The notes under the pieces were generated by a model. That model saw only the letters and a program-made list of their open reading frames with translations. It was not told where the DNA came from and did not search any database. Shown here piece after piece: positions 1-6,116 of a DNA stretch of 22,643 bases (its first letter is position 1; every line of letters begins with the position of its first letter). A program made the translations under genes and the position numbers. This stretch comes from Rhodospirillales bacterium (GTDB taxonomy: Bacteria; Pseudomonadota; Alphaproteobacteria; Reyranellales; Reyranellaceae): assembly GCA_013205335.1 (NCBI GenBank), contig JABMNB010000325.1, forward strand, positions 1-22,643, read 5' to 3'.

Positions 1-508
1 CATCCGCGTCGGTGGTTCCACCGAGGTTGAGGTGAAGGAGCGCAAGGATCGCGTGGACGATGCGCTGCATGCGACTCGCGCCGCGGTCGAGGAAGGTATC
101 GTTCCGGGCGGCGGTGCTGCCCTGCTCTATGCGGTCCAGGCCCTGGCCAAGGTCCAGCTCGAAGATCGTGACCAGCAGGTCGGTGTCGACATCATCCGCA
201 AGGCGATCCAGGTTCCCCTGCGCCAGATCGTCGCCAACGCAGGCCTCGACGGCGCCGTGGTTGCCGGCAAGCTGCTGGAGCAGAAGGACAAGAACCGCGG
301 CTTCGACGCACAGGCCGAAGAGTACAAGGACATGATCAAGGCCGGTATCGTCGACCCCACCAAGGTCGTTCGTACCGCGCTGCAGGATGCCGCTTCGGTG
401 GCTGGCCTGCTCGTCACGACCGAAGCCATGGTCGCCGAGCGCCCGGAGAAGAAGGCCCCGATGATGCCGCCGGGCGGCGACGGCGGCATGGGCGGCATGG
501 ACTTCTAA
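1..508 (+). CDS. groEL: Chaperonin GroEL (60 kDa), C-terminal part; 5' end outside window
   Basis: This is the last 168 residues of the ATP-dependent folding chaperonin, a cytosolic double-ring complex that works with GroES. The reading frame begins at base 2. The equatorial-domain signatures are present: an EEGIVPGGGAALL segment near the nucleotide pocket, and a VDPTKVVRTALQDAASVAGLL helix shortly before the end. The protein finishes in the family's Gly/Met tail (GGMGGMDF), so the 3' end is complete and normal. A strong intrinsic terminator follows 25 bases after the stop, which makes this the last gene of its transcript; groES is expected upstream but is outside the window. Identification is secure. 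Whether it is the only groEL copy cannot be told, and many alphaproteobacteria carry several. Confidence 0.97.
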   Translation, partial: IRVGGSTEVEVKERKDRVDDALHATRAAVEEGIVPGGGAALLYAVQALAKVQLEDRDQQVGVDIIRKAIQVPLRQIVANAGLDGAVVAGKLLEQKDKNRGFDAQAEEYKDMIKAGIVDPTKVVRTALQDAASVAGLLVTTEAMVAERPEKKAPMMPPGGDGGMGGMDF

Positions 509-533
509 GTCCGGTCTTCTCAAGGAATATCGG

Positions 534-562
534 AAAGGCCGGGGAGCAATCCCCGGCCTTTT
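534..562 (+). terminator. Rho-independent terminator of groEL
   Basis: A perfect stem pairs AAGGCCGGGG (535-544) with CCCCGGCCTT (551-560) around a 6-base loop (AGCAAT), followed by a short T run (TTTT, 559-562). It begins 26 bases after the groEL stop codon, so it ends the groEL transcript. The adjacent A run lets it act weakly in the opposite direction too. Confidence 0.9.
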
Positions 563-568
563 CTCGTT

Positions 569-621
569 GGAGCGCGCCACTCCTGTGGCGCATCATGAAC
601 TCTACTGGAGTGGCGCGCTCC
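569..621 (+). repeat. Nested inverted repeat with two competing hairpins, upstream of Nudix gene
   Basis: GGAGCGCGCCACTCC at 569-583 is the exact reverse complement of 607-621: a perfect 15-bp inverted repeat with a 23-base spacer. Inside it, GCGCCAC (574-580) is also perfectly complementary to GTGGCGC at 585-591 with a 4-base loop, and that same heptamer recurs at 610-616. The left arm can therefore form a short hairpin or the long one, but not both. The right arm ends one base before the ATG of the Nudix gene and holds the only Shine-Dalgarno-like GGAG. It could be a regulatory leader or one copy of a dispersed palindromic repeat; no second copy was seen in this window. Confidence 0.75.
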
Positions 622-622
622 C

Positions 623-1048
623 ATGAGTATGGACTGCCCAATTTCCGTAAAGGGTGTGCTGATCAACGCCGGTCGCGTCCTGTTGCTCTTGAACGCGCGC
701 GACGAGTGGGATTTGCCGGGTGGGCGGCCCGATCCTGACGAGGATCATTGCGCAGCAGTGGTTCGCGAAGTGCGGGAGGAGACCGGGATCGTCGTCGAGG
801 CCGGCGCGTTGCTGGGCGAACATCTGTTCGAAGTGCTGCCGCAGCGCTTCGTGCGAATTGTCGCTTACGTGTGCGAGCTGCAGGGCGACGGTCAGATCAC
901 CCTGAGCCATGAGCACCGGGAGGCGCGCTGGGTCGACCTTTCCGGGCTTGGCGGGCGTGTTGCCGGATATCCATTGCCGGCAGGCTATCTCGGCGCGATA
1001 CGCCAGGCGATAGACCAGCCCTTGTCGCCTACCGAGCGCGACGTCTGA
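623..1048 (+). CDS. Nudix hydrolase
   Basis: A 141-residue Nudix-family pyrophosphohydrolase, usual length for a single-domain member. The Nudix box is a perfect match to G-x5-E-x7-REUXEEXGU: it starts at Gly34, has Glu40, and reads REVREETGI at 48-56. These acidic residues bind Mg2+ and cleave X-linked nucleoside diphosphates. The N-terminal VKGVLINAGRVLLLLN strand and the later RFVRIVAYVCEL strand fit the fold. Substrate class (oxidised dNTP, ADP-ribose, nucleotide sugar) is not readable. The start at 623 lies one base after a 15-bp inverted repeat; a second Met two codons on (629) is an alternative. The last 20 codons overlap the convergent minus-strand gene ending at 985. Confidence 0.9.
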   Translation: MSMDCPISVKGVLINAGRVLLLLNARDEWDLPGGRPDPDEDHCAAVVREVREETGIVVEAGALLGEHLFEVLPQRFVRIVAYVCELQGDGQITLSHEHREARWVDLSGLGGRVAGYPLPAGYLGAIRQAIDQPLSPTERDV

Positions 1049-2061
1049 AGGCTGAGGAAGCGGTCGTGGGCCGCCGCGGCGCCGAGCCACAACTCGTTCC
1101 AGGCGTCGAAGGCCAGGAGCGGATCGGCGAGCGCCAGGTCGCGCACTGCGCGCCAGCCGGCCAGGCGGACGGTCACGGCGCCATCCTTCTCCTCGGCGAC
1201 GACGTCTTCGCCGCCGGCCGCCATCACCGCCGACAGCCAGCGTCCGAAATCGCGGGCGCTTGCCAGGTCGCCGCGCTCGACGTCTGTCGGCAGGCCCATG
1301 TCGCGCGCGGTCTCCTCGTGGAATTGCAGCCCGACCAGTCGCGCCACGCGGCCGAGCTCCCGGCGAGCGTCGTCGGGTCCCAGCAGTTCCTGGAGGGTCG
1401 GCAGCATGGTGCGCAGGTATTCGATCGCGTAAGCGCGAAAAGTCTTCAGGCGCCGTTCCTCGGGCCAGCTCGCGGTCTCGAGTTTCGGCTGAGCGCTCCA
1501 GTCGACGCGCGGCATTTCCTCGGTGCCGTAGGCGAAGCGCACGCGCTCCCCTTCCTCAAGCGGCCGGCCGTAGTCGAAGTAGTAGCCTTCGAGGCCCGGC
1601 ATGCCGTCCACCGTCATGCCGGTGCAGACGAAACCGAGCCCCGGGTTGCCGAGCGAGACGCCGTTGTGGCCGTGCCAGCCGTGCAGCATGGCGGCCGAGA
1701 CGGCGTGCGGCACGGCGGCGATGGCCGTGCCCTTCCAGATCCAGCGCGGCGGCGGGTAGCGCACCCATGCCTTGCGGTCGCTTTCGCGCAGATAGCCGGT
1801 CTTCACGCCGCCCAGGGCATTGGAATGGTAGTGGTACAGCGCACAGGCCGGCGCATCCTTCTCACCGGCCAGGCCGAGCTTCTGCAGTCCGGGCAGGAAT
1901 TTCTCCAGATGCTGGCGCCGGAAATGGCGGAAGACGTAGTCGCGTGCCGTGTCCTCGCCGCGCCGTGTGACGAGGCCCAGCACCAGCGCCGTCATCAGGG
2001 CATTGTAGAGCGTGCCGATCGCCCTGTAGGCGGCCGCATCGGCCCTGCGGGCCTCAACCAT
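985..2061 (-). CDS. Protein of unknown function, last gene of the sulfurtransferase operon
   Basis: A 358-residue soluble protein whose family I do not recognise with confidence. There is no signal peptide or membrane segment. Visible traits are a central aromatic, His- and Gly-rich stretch (about residues 95-165) with an HGWHGHNG motif, YYFDYGRPL soon after, and a helical C-terminal half with conserved-looking acidic and Trp residues. The ATG overlaps the stop of the preceding DUF1330 gene by 8 bases (ATGGTTGA), so translational coupling is likely; no good Shine-Dalgarno is seen. The 3' end runs 64 bases into the convergent Nudix gene. A distant link to the L-2-amino-thiazoline-4-carboxylate hydrolase-type fold crossed my mind from the sulfur-enzyme context but is not supported by any motif I can cite. 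Confidence 0.75.
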   Translation of the reverse strand: MVEARRADAAAYRAIGTLYNALMTALVLGLVTRRGEDTARDYVFRHFRRQHLEKFLPGLQKLGLAGEKDAPACALYHYHSNALGGVKTGYLRESDRKAWVRYPPPRWIWKGTAIAAVPHAVSAAMLHGWHGHNGVSLGNPGLGFVCTGMTVDGMPGLEGYYFDYGRPLEEGERVRFAYGTEEMPRVDWSAQPKLETASWPEERRLKTFRAYAIEYLRTMLPTLQELLGPDDARRELGRVARLVGLQFHEETARDMGLPTDVERGDLASARDFGRWLSAVMAAGGEDVVAEEKDGAVTVRLAGWRAVRDLALADPLLAFDAWNELWLGAAAAHDRFLSLQTSRSVGDKGWSIAWRIAPR

Positions 2062-2347
2062 CGTGGCCGTCGACCAGGATCGCCCTGGAGTGGCCCGCCT
2101 TCAGTCGCATCGCGAGGACGGGCTTGTACTCTTCCGAGTGATAGAAGCGCTCGGCCTTGGCGCGGTCGGGGAATTCCAGCATCACGACGCGCGCCGGCGT
2201 CCAGCCGCCTTCGAGGCTCGTGCAGTTGCCGCCGCGCACGATGAACTTGCCGCCGAACTTGGAGACGAGGCCGGGCGTGTGCTTGCGGTATTCCGCCATC
2301 AGCGCCTCGTCCTTGGTGTCGATCTCGACGATGATATAGGCCGTCAC
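2054..2347 (-). CDS. DUF1330 family protein
   Basis: A 97-residue small alpha/beta protein of the DUF1330 (dimeric ferredoxin-like barrel) family. It shows the family pattern: an initial strand TAYIIVEIDTKD, then EYRKHTPGLVSKFGGKFIVRGG, a Glu-Gly-Gly turn, VVMLEFPDRAKAERFYHSEEYKPV, and a final hydrophobic strand. No enzymatic activity is established for the family. The start is GTG at 2347, chosen because AGGGAGGA lies just upstream with good spacing and because the family begins with this strand; the open frame extends further 5' but that part is only the antisense shadow of the rhodanese gene. It is 14 bases from the sulfurtransferase stop and overlaps the next gene by 8 bases. Confidence 0.9.
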   Translation of the reverse strand: MTAYIIVEIDTKDEALMAEYRKHTPGLVSKFGGKFIVRGGNCTSLEGGWTPARVVMLEFPDRAKAERFYHSEEYKPVLAMRLKAGHSRAILVDGHDG

Positions 2348-2361
2348 GTCATCCTCCCTGG

Positions 2362-3225
2362 TTATCCGACTTCCATGGGCAGGGCCGGATCGTTGGCCCA
2401 TTCCTGCATGGAATTGTCGTACACCGAGACGTTCCGGTGACCCAAGAGGGCGGTGAGGACGAAAGCGTCGAGCGTGGCGGCTATGCCGCCACCGCAATAG
2501 ACCAGCACGCGCTTGTCGGGCGCGGCGCCAACGCCCTCGAAGGCCGCGCGCAGCTCCGCGATCGGCTTCAGCGCCTTGTCCGGCCCGAACAGGCTGGCGG
2601 CCGGCACGCAGGACGAGCCGGCGATCCGCCCCGCACGTCCGTAGACCACGCCGCCGGCCCCGTTGTGCTGATCGTGGCTGAGCGCGTTGAGGGTCAGTGT
2701 CCCGCCATCGCCGATGGCGCCCTTGATCGCGTCCTTGTCGACGAAGACCTCAGGCCGGGCGCGTAGCGAAAGCGTTGCCGGCGGATGGGTGACGGGTTCG
2801 GTCGAGAGAGCACGGCCTTCCGCCTTCCACTTGTCGAGCCCGCCGTCGAGGATCGCCACCTCGTCGAAGCCGACGGCACGCAGCATCCACCAGATGCGGC
2901 TCGCCCAGACCGGCGAGGCGTGGCTGTAGAGGACCACCAAGGTGCCGTGGCCCACGCCCTTGGCGGCGAAGGCCTCGGTGAGGTCTTGCAACGACGGCAG
3001 GGTAAAGCGCAGCTTAGAATTCTTGTCGGAGAGGTCGGCCTGAAGATCGAGATAGGCCGCGCCGGGGATATGACCCTGGTCGTAGTTGGCGCGACCGCTT
3101 TCGGCGATGTAGCGGCCGTCGGGTCCGGGCTTCAGATAGGTGGTGCAATCGAAGACGCGAAGCGCCGGAGCGCCGAGCCGGCGCGCGAGATCGTCCGTCG
3201 AGATCAGATTGGCAGAGTGGGCCAT
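2362..3225 (-). CDS. Two-domain rhodanese: thiosulfate/3-mercaptopyruvate sulfurtransferase
   Basis: A 287-residue tandem-rhodanese enzyme, the usual length of the SseA/TST group, which moves sulfane sulfur from 3-mercaptopyruvate or thiosulfate to cyanide or a thiol. The N-terminal domain (about 1-140) has FDCTTYL, QGHIPGAAYLDL and the WASRIWWMLRAVGF helix, and is catalytically silent. The C-terminal domain carries the active-site loop CGGGIAAT with nucleophilic Cys244, after the GRAGRIAGSSCVPA segment. The loop resembles the CG-S/G-G type of mercaptopyruvate sulfurtransferases more than the CRKG type of thiosulfate enzymes, so SseA-like activity is favoured but not proven. It is first in an operon with DUF1330 and an unknown gene. 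Its Shine-Dalgarno (GGGAGAG) is inside a perfect hairpin at 3228-3252. Confidence 0.93.
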   Translation of the reverse strand: MAHSANLISTDDLARRLGAPALRVFDCTTYLKPGPDGRYIAESGRANYDQGHIPGAAYLDLQADLSDKNSKLRFTLPSLQDLTEAFAAKGVGHGTLVVLYSHASPVWASRIWWMLRAVGFDEVAILDGGLDKWKAEGRALSTEPVTHPPATLSLRARPEVFVDKDAIKGAIGDGGTLTLNALSHDQHNGAGGVVYGRAGRIAGSSCVPAASLFGPDKALKPIAELRAAFEGVGAAPDKRVLVYCGGGIAATLDAFVLTALLGHRNVSVYDNSMQEWANDPALPMEVG

Positions 3226-3227
3226 GT

Positions 3228-3252
3228 CGCTCTCCCGTGGTTGGGGAGAGCG
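3228..3252 (-). promoter_or_regulatory. 5'-leader hairpin that buries the ribosome-binding site of the sulfurtransferase gene
   Basis: On the minus strand the leader reads CGCTCTCCC (3252-3244), a 7-base loop, then GGGAGAGCG (3236-3228), two bases, and the ATG at 3225. The arms are perfectly complementary (9 bp). The whole Shine-Dalgarno lies in the 3' arm, so when folded the site would be unavailable to the ribosome. This geometry is that of a thermometer or of a translational switch opened by a protein or ligand. The pairing is seen directly; the regulatory role is inference. Confidence 0.5.
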
Positions 3253-3287
3253 GAGACTAGCGCGGTTTCCGGTGGAGGGGCGCTAAA

Positions 3288-3641
3288 TCAAATCGTCTTT
3301 GACGGCAGCGGCGGAACGCTGACCGGGCCTGAAGAAGGCGCGGCCATCGCCGGCGCTGGCGTGGAGGTCGGCGGGAGCTGGCCCACTTCAGGCGACTTGG
3401 GGGCCGCCGGCGTGGTGCCGGTCTTCTTGGTCTTCTTGGCGGGCTGCGCCTTGGCGACCTGGACCTTCTTCAGGCAGGCGCTGCGCTGCGAGCTGCTCTT
3501 GATCTTGTTGCAGGACGCCGCCGTGCCCGCCTTCGGCTTGGCGGTGGGCGCCGGGGTCGGCATGGTCTCGTCCTGCGCGAAAGACGGGGCGGCAAAGGCG
3601 ACCGCAGCCAGGGCGGCCATGCTGGCGATCAAAAGACGCAT
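3288..3641 (-). CDS. Small secreted Lys/Pro/Ala-rich protein
   Basis: A 117-residue protein with a clear Sec signal peptide: MRLL, a hydrophobic Ala-rich core, and likely cleavage after SFA at residue 22. The mature part is low-complexity (Pro, Ala, Lys, Thr, Ser) except for one compact segment with Cys44 and Cys56 (SCNKIKSSSQRSACLKK), spaced to form a disulfide in the periplasm. That C-x11-C patch resembles the short PsiF-type repeat, but the match is too weak to name it. A GGAGA ribosome site precedes the ATG. It lies upstream of the sulfurtransferase gene in the same direction, separated by 62 bases that include that gene's leader hairpin, so co-transcription is possible. Function is unknown. 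Confidence 0.8.
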   Translation of the reverse strand: MRLLIASMAALAAVAFAAPSFAQDETMPTPAPTAKPKAGTAASCNKIKSSSQRSACLKKVQVAKAQPAKKTKKTGTTPAAPKSPEVGQLPPTSTPAPAMAAPSSGPVSVPPLPSKTI

Positions 3642-3768
3642 GAATTTCTCCCGGGCCGCTTGCGGTGAGGGGACGTGCGCGGCCTTTCTGTATCTCTAAA
3701 ATGCTATGTGATTTGTACCGTTTATGTCAAATTCTTAATAGGTTAGAGTAACTGCAATCGGATAGATC

Positions 3769-4707
3769 GTGCAGGCCATTCTCAACGTCGCCTTTCCGAT
3801 CTTCGGCGTCATCCTGGCGGGCTATCTGGCTGGCCGGTGGCGTATCCTGGGGCCTGAGGCGACCACGGCGCTCAACGCCTTCGTGAGCTACTTCGCCCTG
3901 CCGGTTCTGTTCTTCGGGACCCTGGCGCGCACGCCGGTGGCCGCCGTGCTCGATCCCAGCCTCATGACGGGCTTCGGCATCGCCGTGGTCGCGACCTTCG
4001 TCGTCGGCATGATTTCCACGCGTCTGGTTTCGCGCGGCGGCCTTGCCGCCATGAGCCTGCAGGGCATCGCCGCTTCGTGGGGCAATGTCGGCTACATGGG
4101 CGTGCCGCTCTGCCTGGCGGCCTTCGGTGAGCAGGGCCTGCCGCCGGCCATGCTCACGGTGATCGTGACGGCCGTCGTCTCGATGGTGTTCGGCGTCATG
4201 CTGATCGAACTCGAGGTCGCGGCCGGCCACGGTCCGGTCCGGACCTTTCTCCGCGCCGCCTTCAACGTGGCGCGCAACCCCCTGCCGGTCTCGATCGCGC
4301 TGGGCATCCTGGCCTCGTGGGTCGGCGTGCCGATCCCCGTACCGGTCGAGAAGTGGCTCGATCTCATGGGGGCTGCGGCCGCGCCCTGTGCGCTGTTCGC
4401 CATCGGCTTGTTCCTGTCGGACAAGTCGATCAAGAGTGGCCTCGCCGAGGCGGGGCTTGCCACGCTGATCAAGCTCCTGCTGCAGCCGCTGGCGGCGCTG
4501 CTGATTCTGCCGTTCTTCGTGCCGATCGATTCGATCGCGGGCAAGGTAGCGCTCCTGATGGCCTCGCTGCCGACCGCCGCCAACGCCTTCGTGTTGGCCA
4601 AGCAGTTCGACGTGTCGGTCGAGCAGAACACCGCCTCCGTTCTTCTGTCGACGGCCTTCTCGGTGGTCACTGTTTCTGCTTTGCTGGTGTGGCTGCGCGT
4701 TACCTAA
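3769..4707 (+). CDS. AEC-family (auxin efflux carrier-like) transporter
   Basis: A 312-residue inner-membrane carrier with about ten hydrophobic segments in the two-halves arrangement of the AEC family, whose bacterial members move organic acids such as malate or malonate. Recognisable features are the opening NVAFPIFGVILAGYLAGRW helix, NAFVSYFALPVLFF, the ASWGNVGYMGVPL helix, and the last-third LMASLPTAANAFVLAKQF helix with its conserved Pro and Asn. The GTG at 3769 is chosen because an in-frame stop lies two codons upstream and any later start would remove the first helix; the ribosome site is weak. mscL follows 22 bases after the stop, so the two are probably co-transcribed. Substrate and direction of transport are not readable. 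Confidence 0.92.
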   Translation: MQAILNVAFPIFGVILAGYLAGRWRILGPEATTALNAFVSYFALPVLFFGTLARTPVAAVLDPSLMTGFGIAVVATFVVGMISTRLVSRGGLAAMSLQGIAASWGNVGYMGVPLCLAAFGEQGLPPAMLTVIVTAVVSMVFGVMLIELEVAAGHGPVRTFLRAAFNVARNPLPVSIALGILASWVGVPIPVPVEKWLDLMGAAAAPCALFAIGLFLSDKSIKSGLAEAGLATLIKLLLQPLAALLILPFFVPIDSIAGKVALLMASLPTAANAFVLAKQFDVSVEQNTASVLLSTAFSVVTVSALLVWLRVT

Positions 4708-4729
4708 AGACGACAAGGGGAGAAGATCC

Positions 4730-5152
4730 ATGCTTCAGGAGTTCAAGAAATTCGCGATGCGCGGCAACGTCGTGGATCTCGCCATCGGCGTGATCATCGG
4801 CGCCGCATTCAGCAAGATCATCGATTCGCTGGTCGGCGACGTCATCATGCCGATCGTCGGCCGCATCGCGGGCGGGCTCGACTTCACCAACTACTTCATC
4901 GGCCTCACGCCGGCCGCCAGCCAGGCCGCGACCTACGACGCGGCCAAGAAGGCGGGCGCGACGCTGGGCTACGGTACGTTCCTCACGGTGACGGTGAACT
5001 TCCTGATCATCGCCTGGGTGCTCTTCCTGGTGATCAAGGGCATGAACCGCGTGATCAAGCAGGAAGAGTCGGCGCCGGCGCCACCCGCACCGCCGACCAA
5101 GGAGCAGGAGCTGCTGACCGAGATCCGCGATCTCCTGAAGGCGCGCGGTTAG
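4730..5152 (+). CDS. mscL: Large-conductance mechanosensitive channel MscL
   Basis: A 140-residue homopentameric inner-membrane channel that opens under membrane tension during hypo-osmotic shock. It follows the family throughout: an N-terminal amphipathic helix (LQEFKKFAMRGN), the gate-forming first membrane helix VVDLAIGVIIGAAFSKIIDSL, the IIMPIVG turn, a periplasmic loop, the second helix at about residues 83-104, and the cytoplasmic Pro-rich linker ending in the conserved EQELLTEIRDLLK helix. The strong ribosome site AGGGGAGA precedes the ATG. The stop codon overlaps the stop of convergent dapA by 2 bases. Length and sequence are typical, with nothing odd. Confidence 0.98.
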   Translation: MLQEFKKFAMRGNVVDLAIGVIIGAAFSKIIDSLVGDVIMPIVGRIAGGLDFTNYFIGLTPAASQAATYDAAKKAGATLGYGTFLTVTVNFLIIAWVLFLVIKGMNRVIKQEESAPAPPAPPTKEQELLTEIRDLLKARG

Positions 5153-6036
5153 GCAGCCGCCTTCGTCTGGTCGAACACCGCGTCCAGCCGGCGGGCCAGC
5201 CCGTCGGAGATCCTGGTGAGCGGCAGGCGGCATTCCGGAGAGGCGATCAGCCCCTGTCGACACAGGAGATGCTTGATCGGCATCGGGTTGGCTTCGGCGA
5301 ACAGCAGCGGCACGAACTGCGCGAGCGGCGCCCAGGCGGCCCGCGCGCCGGCGAGATCGTCGGCCGCGAAGCGGTGTTCGACTTCGACGAAGCCCTCCGT
5401 CATCAGATGGCTCGCCGCCAGGATGCCACCCTCCGCGCCGTTGGCCCTCATGGTGAAGAACAGCGCATCCTCGCCGGTCAGCACGGCGAAGTCCGCGGGC
5501 TTGCGGCGAAGAAGCTCGAGCGATTGCTCGATGCTGCCGGAACTGTCCTTCACGCCCACGACGTTCGGCACCTCGGCCAGCTCGAGCAGCGAGTCGTTGG
5601 AGAGGTTCACCGCCGTGCGATAGGGGATGTTGTAGATCACCACGTCGCGGTCGGTGGCCGCGGCGATGCGTCGGAAGTGCGCGATCAGCCCGTCCTGGCC
5701 CGGTCGGTTGTAGTAGGGGCATACCGACAGGATGCCGGCGATGGGCAGATGGCGAAGCCGCTTCAGCTCCTTCTCGACCTTGGCCGTGGCGTTGCCGCCG
5801 ACGCCGGCAAACACCGGCACCCTTCCGTCGGCAACCGCCAGCGTACGCTCGATCACGGCGGCGACCTCGTCCTCGTCGAGCGCCGGCGATTCGCCGGTGG
5901 TGCCCAGCGGCAGCAGCCCGTCGACGCCCTTGGCGATGTAGTGGTTCACGAGACGGTCGTAGCTCGCAAAGTCGATGGCGCCGTCCTTGAACGGCGTGAT
6001 GAGCGGCAGCCAGAGGCCTGAGATCTTCGTGGTCAT
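5149..6036 (-). CDS. dapA: 4-hydroxy-tetrahydrodipicolinate synthase (DHDPS)
   Basis: A 295-residue class I aldolase-fold enzyme that condenses pyruvate with aspartate semialdehyde, the first committed step of lysine and diaminopimelate synthesis. All key residues of true DHDPS are present: the GTTGES motif (Thr46, Thr47), PYYNRP (Tyr108, Tyr109), YNIPYRT with the general acid Tyr135 and substrate-binding Arg140, and the Schiff-base Lys163 in GVKDSSGS. This argues for DHDPS rather than a sugar-acid lyase of the same superfamily, though paralogues with different substrates can keep most of these residues. A divergent LysR gene shares the 80-base upstream region, which holds two inverted repeats, so the gene may be under dedicated control. 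No clear Shine-Dalgarno is seen before the ATG. Confidence 0.92.
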   Translation of the reverse strand: MTTKISGLWLPLITPFKDGAIDFASYDRLVNHYIAKGVDGLLPLGTTGESPALDEDEVAAVIERTLAVADGRVPVFAGVGGNATAKVEKELKRLRHLPIAGILSVCPYYNRPGQDGLIAHFRRIAAATDRDVVIYNIPYRTAVNLSNDSLLELAEVPNVVGVKDSSGSIEQSLELLRRKPADFAVLTGEDALFFTMRANGAEGGILAASHLMTEGFVEVEHRFAADDLAGARAAWAPLAQFVPLLFAEANPMPIKHLLCRQGLIASPECRLPLTRISDGLARRLDAVFDQTKAAA

Positions 6037-6067
6037 GCGCCACGCTAGAGCGATCCAAAGAATAACA

Positions 6068-6081
6068 AAAACGAATGTTTT
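6068..6081. promoter_or_regulatory. Short palindrome in the dapA-lysR intergenic region
   Basis: AAAAC (6068-6072) and GTTTT (6077-6081) form a perfect inverted repeat with a 4-base centre (GAAT). It lies between the divergent starts, nearer dapA and 11 bases from the T-N11-A dyad. It may be a second regulator contact or part of a promoter; short AT-rich dyads also arise by chance. Confidence 0.3.
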
Positions 6082-6091
6082 GTATATGATC

Positions 6092-6116
6092 GTTCAATGG
6101 TGTTTATATATTGAAC
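6092..6116. promoter_or_regulatory. Predicted LysR-type operator (T-N11-A dyad)
   Basis: GTTCAAT (6092-6098) and ATTGAAC (6110-6116) are perfect reverse complements separated by exactly 11 bases, which is the classical T-N11-A geometry of LysR-type boxes. The site lies between divergent dapA and the LysR gene and its right half-site abuts the ATG at 6117, so binding would directly block the regulator's own expression. A TATGAT hexamer (6085-6090) just before the dyad could be a -10 element reading toward the LysR gene. Confidence 0.6.

Noticed and set aside
1066..2244. A 392-codon plus-strand open frame
   Set aside because: Antisense to the 358-aa operon gene and DUF1330, no ribosome site, shadow composition. 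The minus reading fits operon spacing and overlap.
4700..6097. A 465-codon minus-strand open frame across mscL and dapA
   Set aside because: Arg/Gly/His-rich out-of-frame translation. dapA in another minus frame and mscL on the plus strand are both unmistakable.
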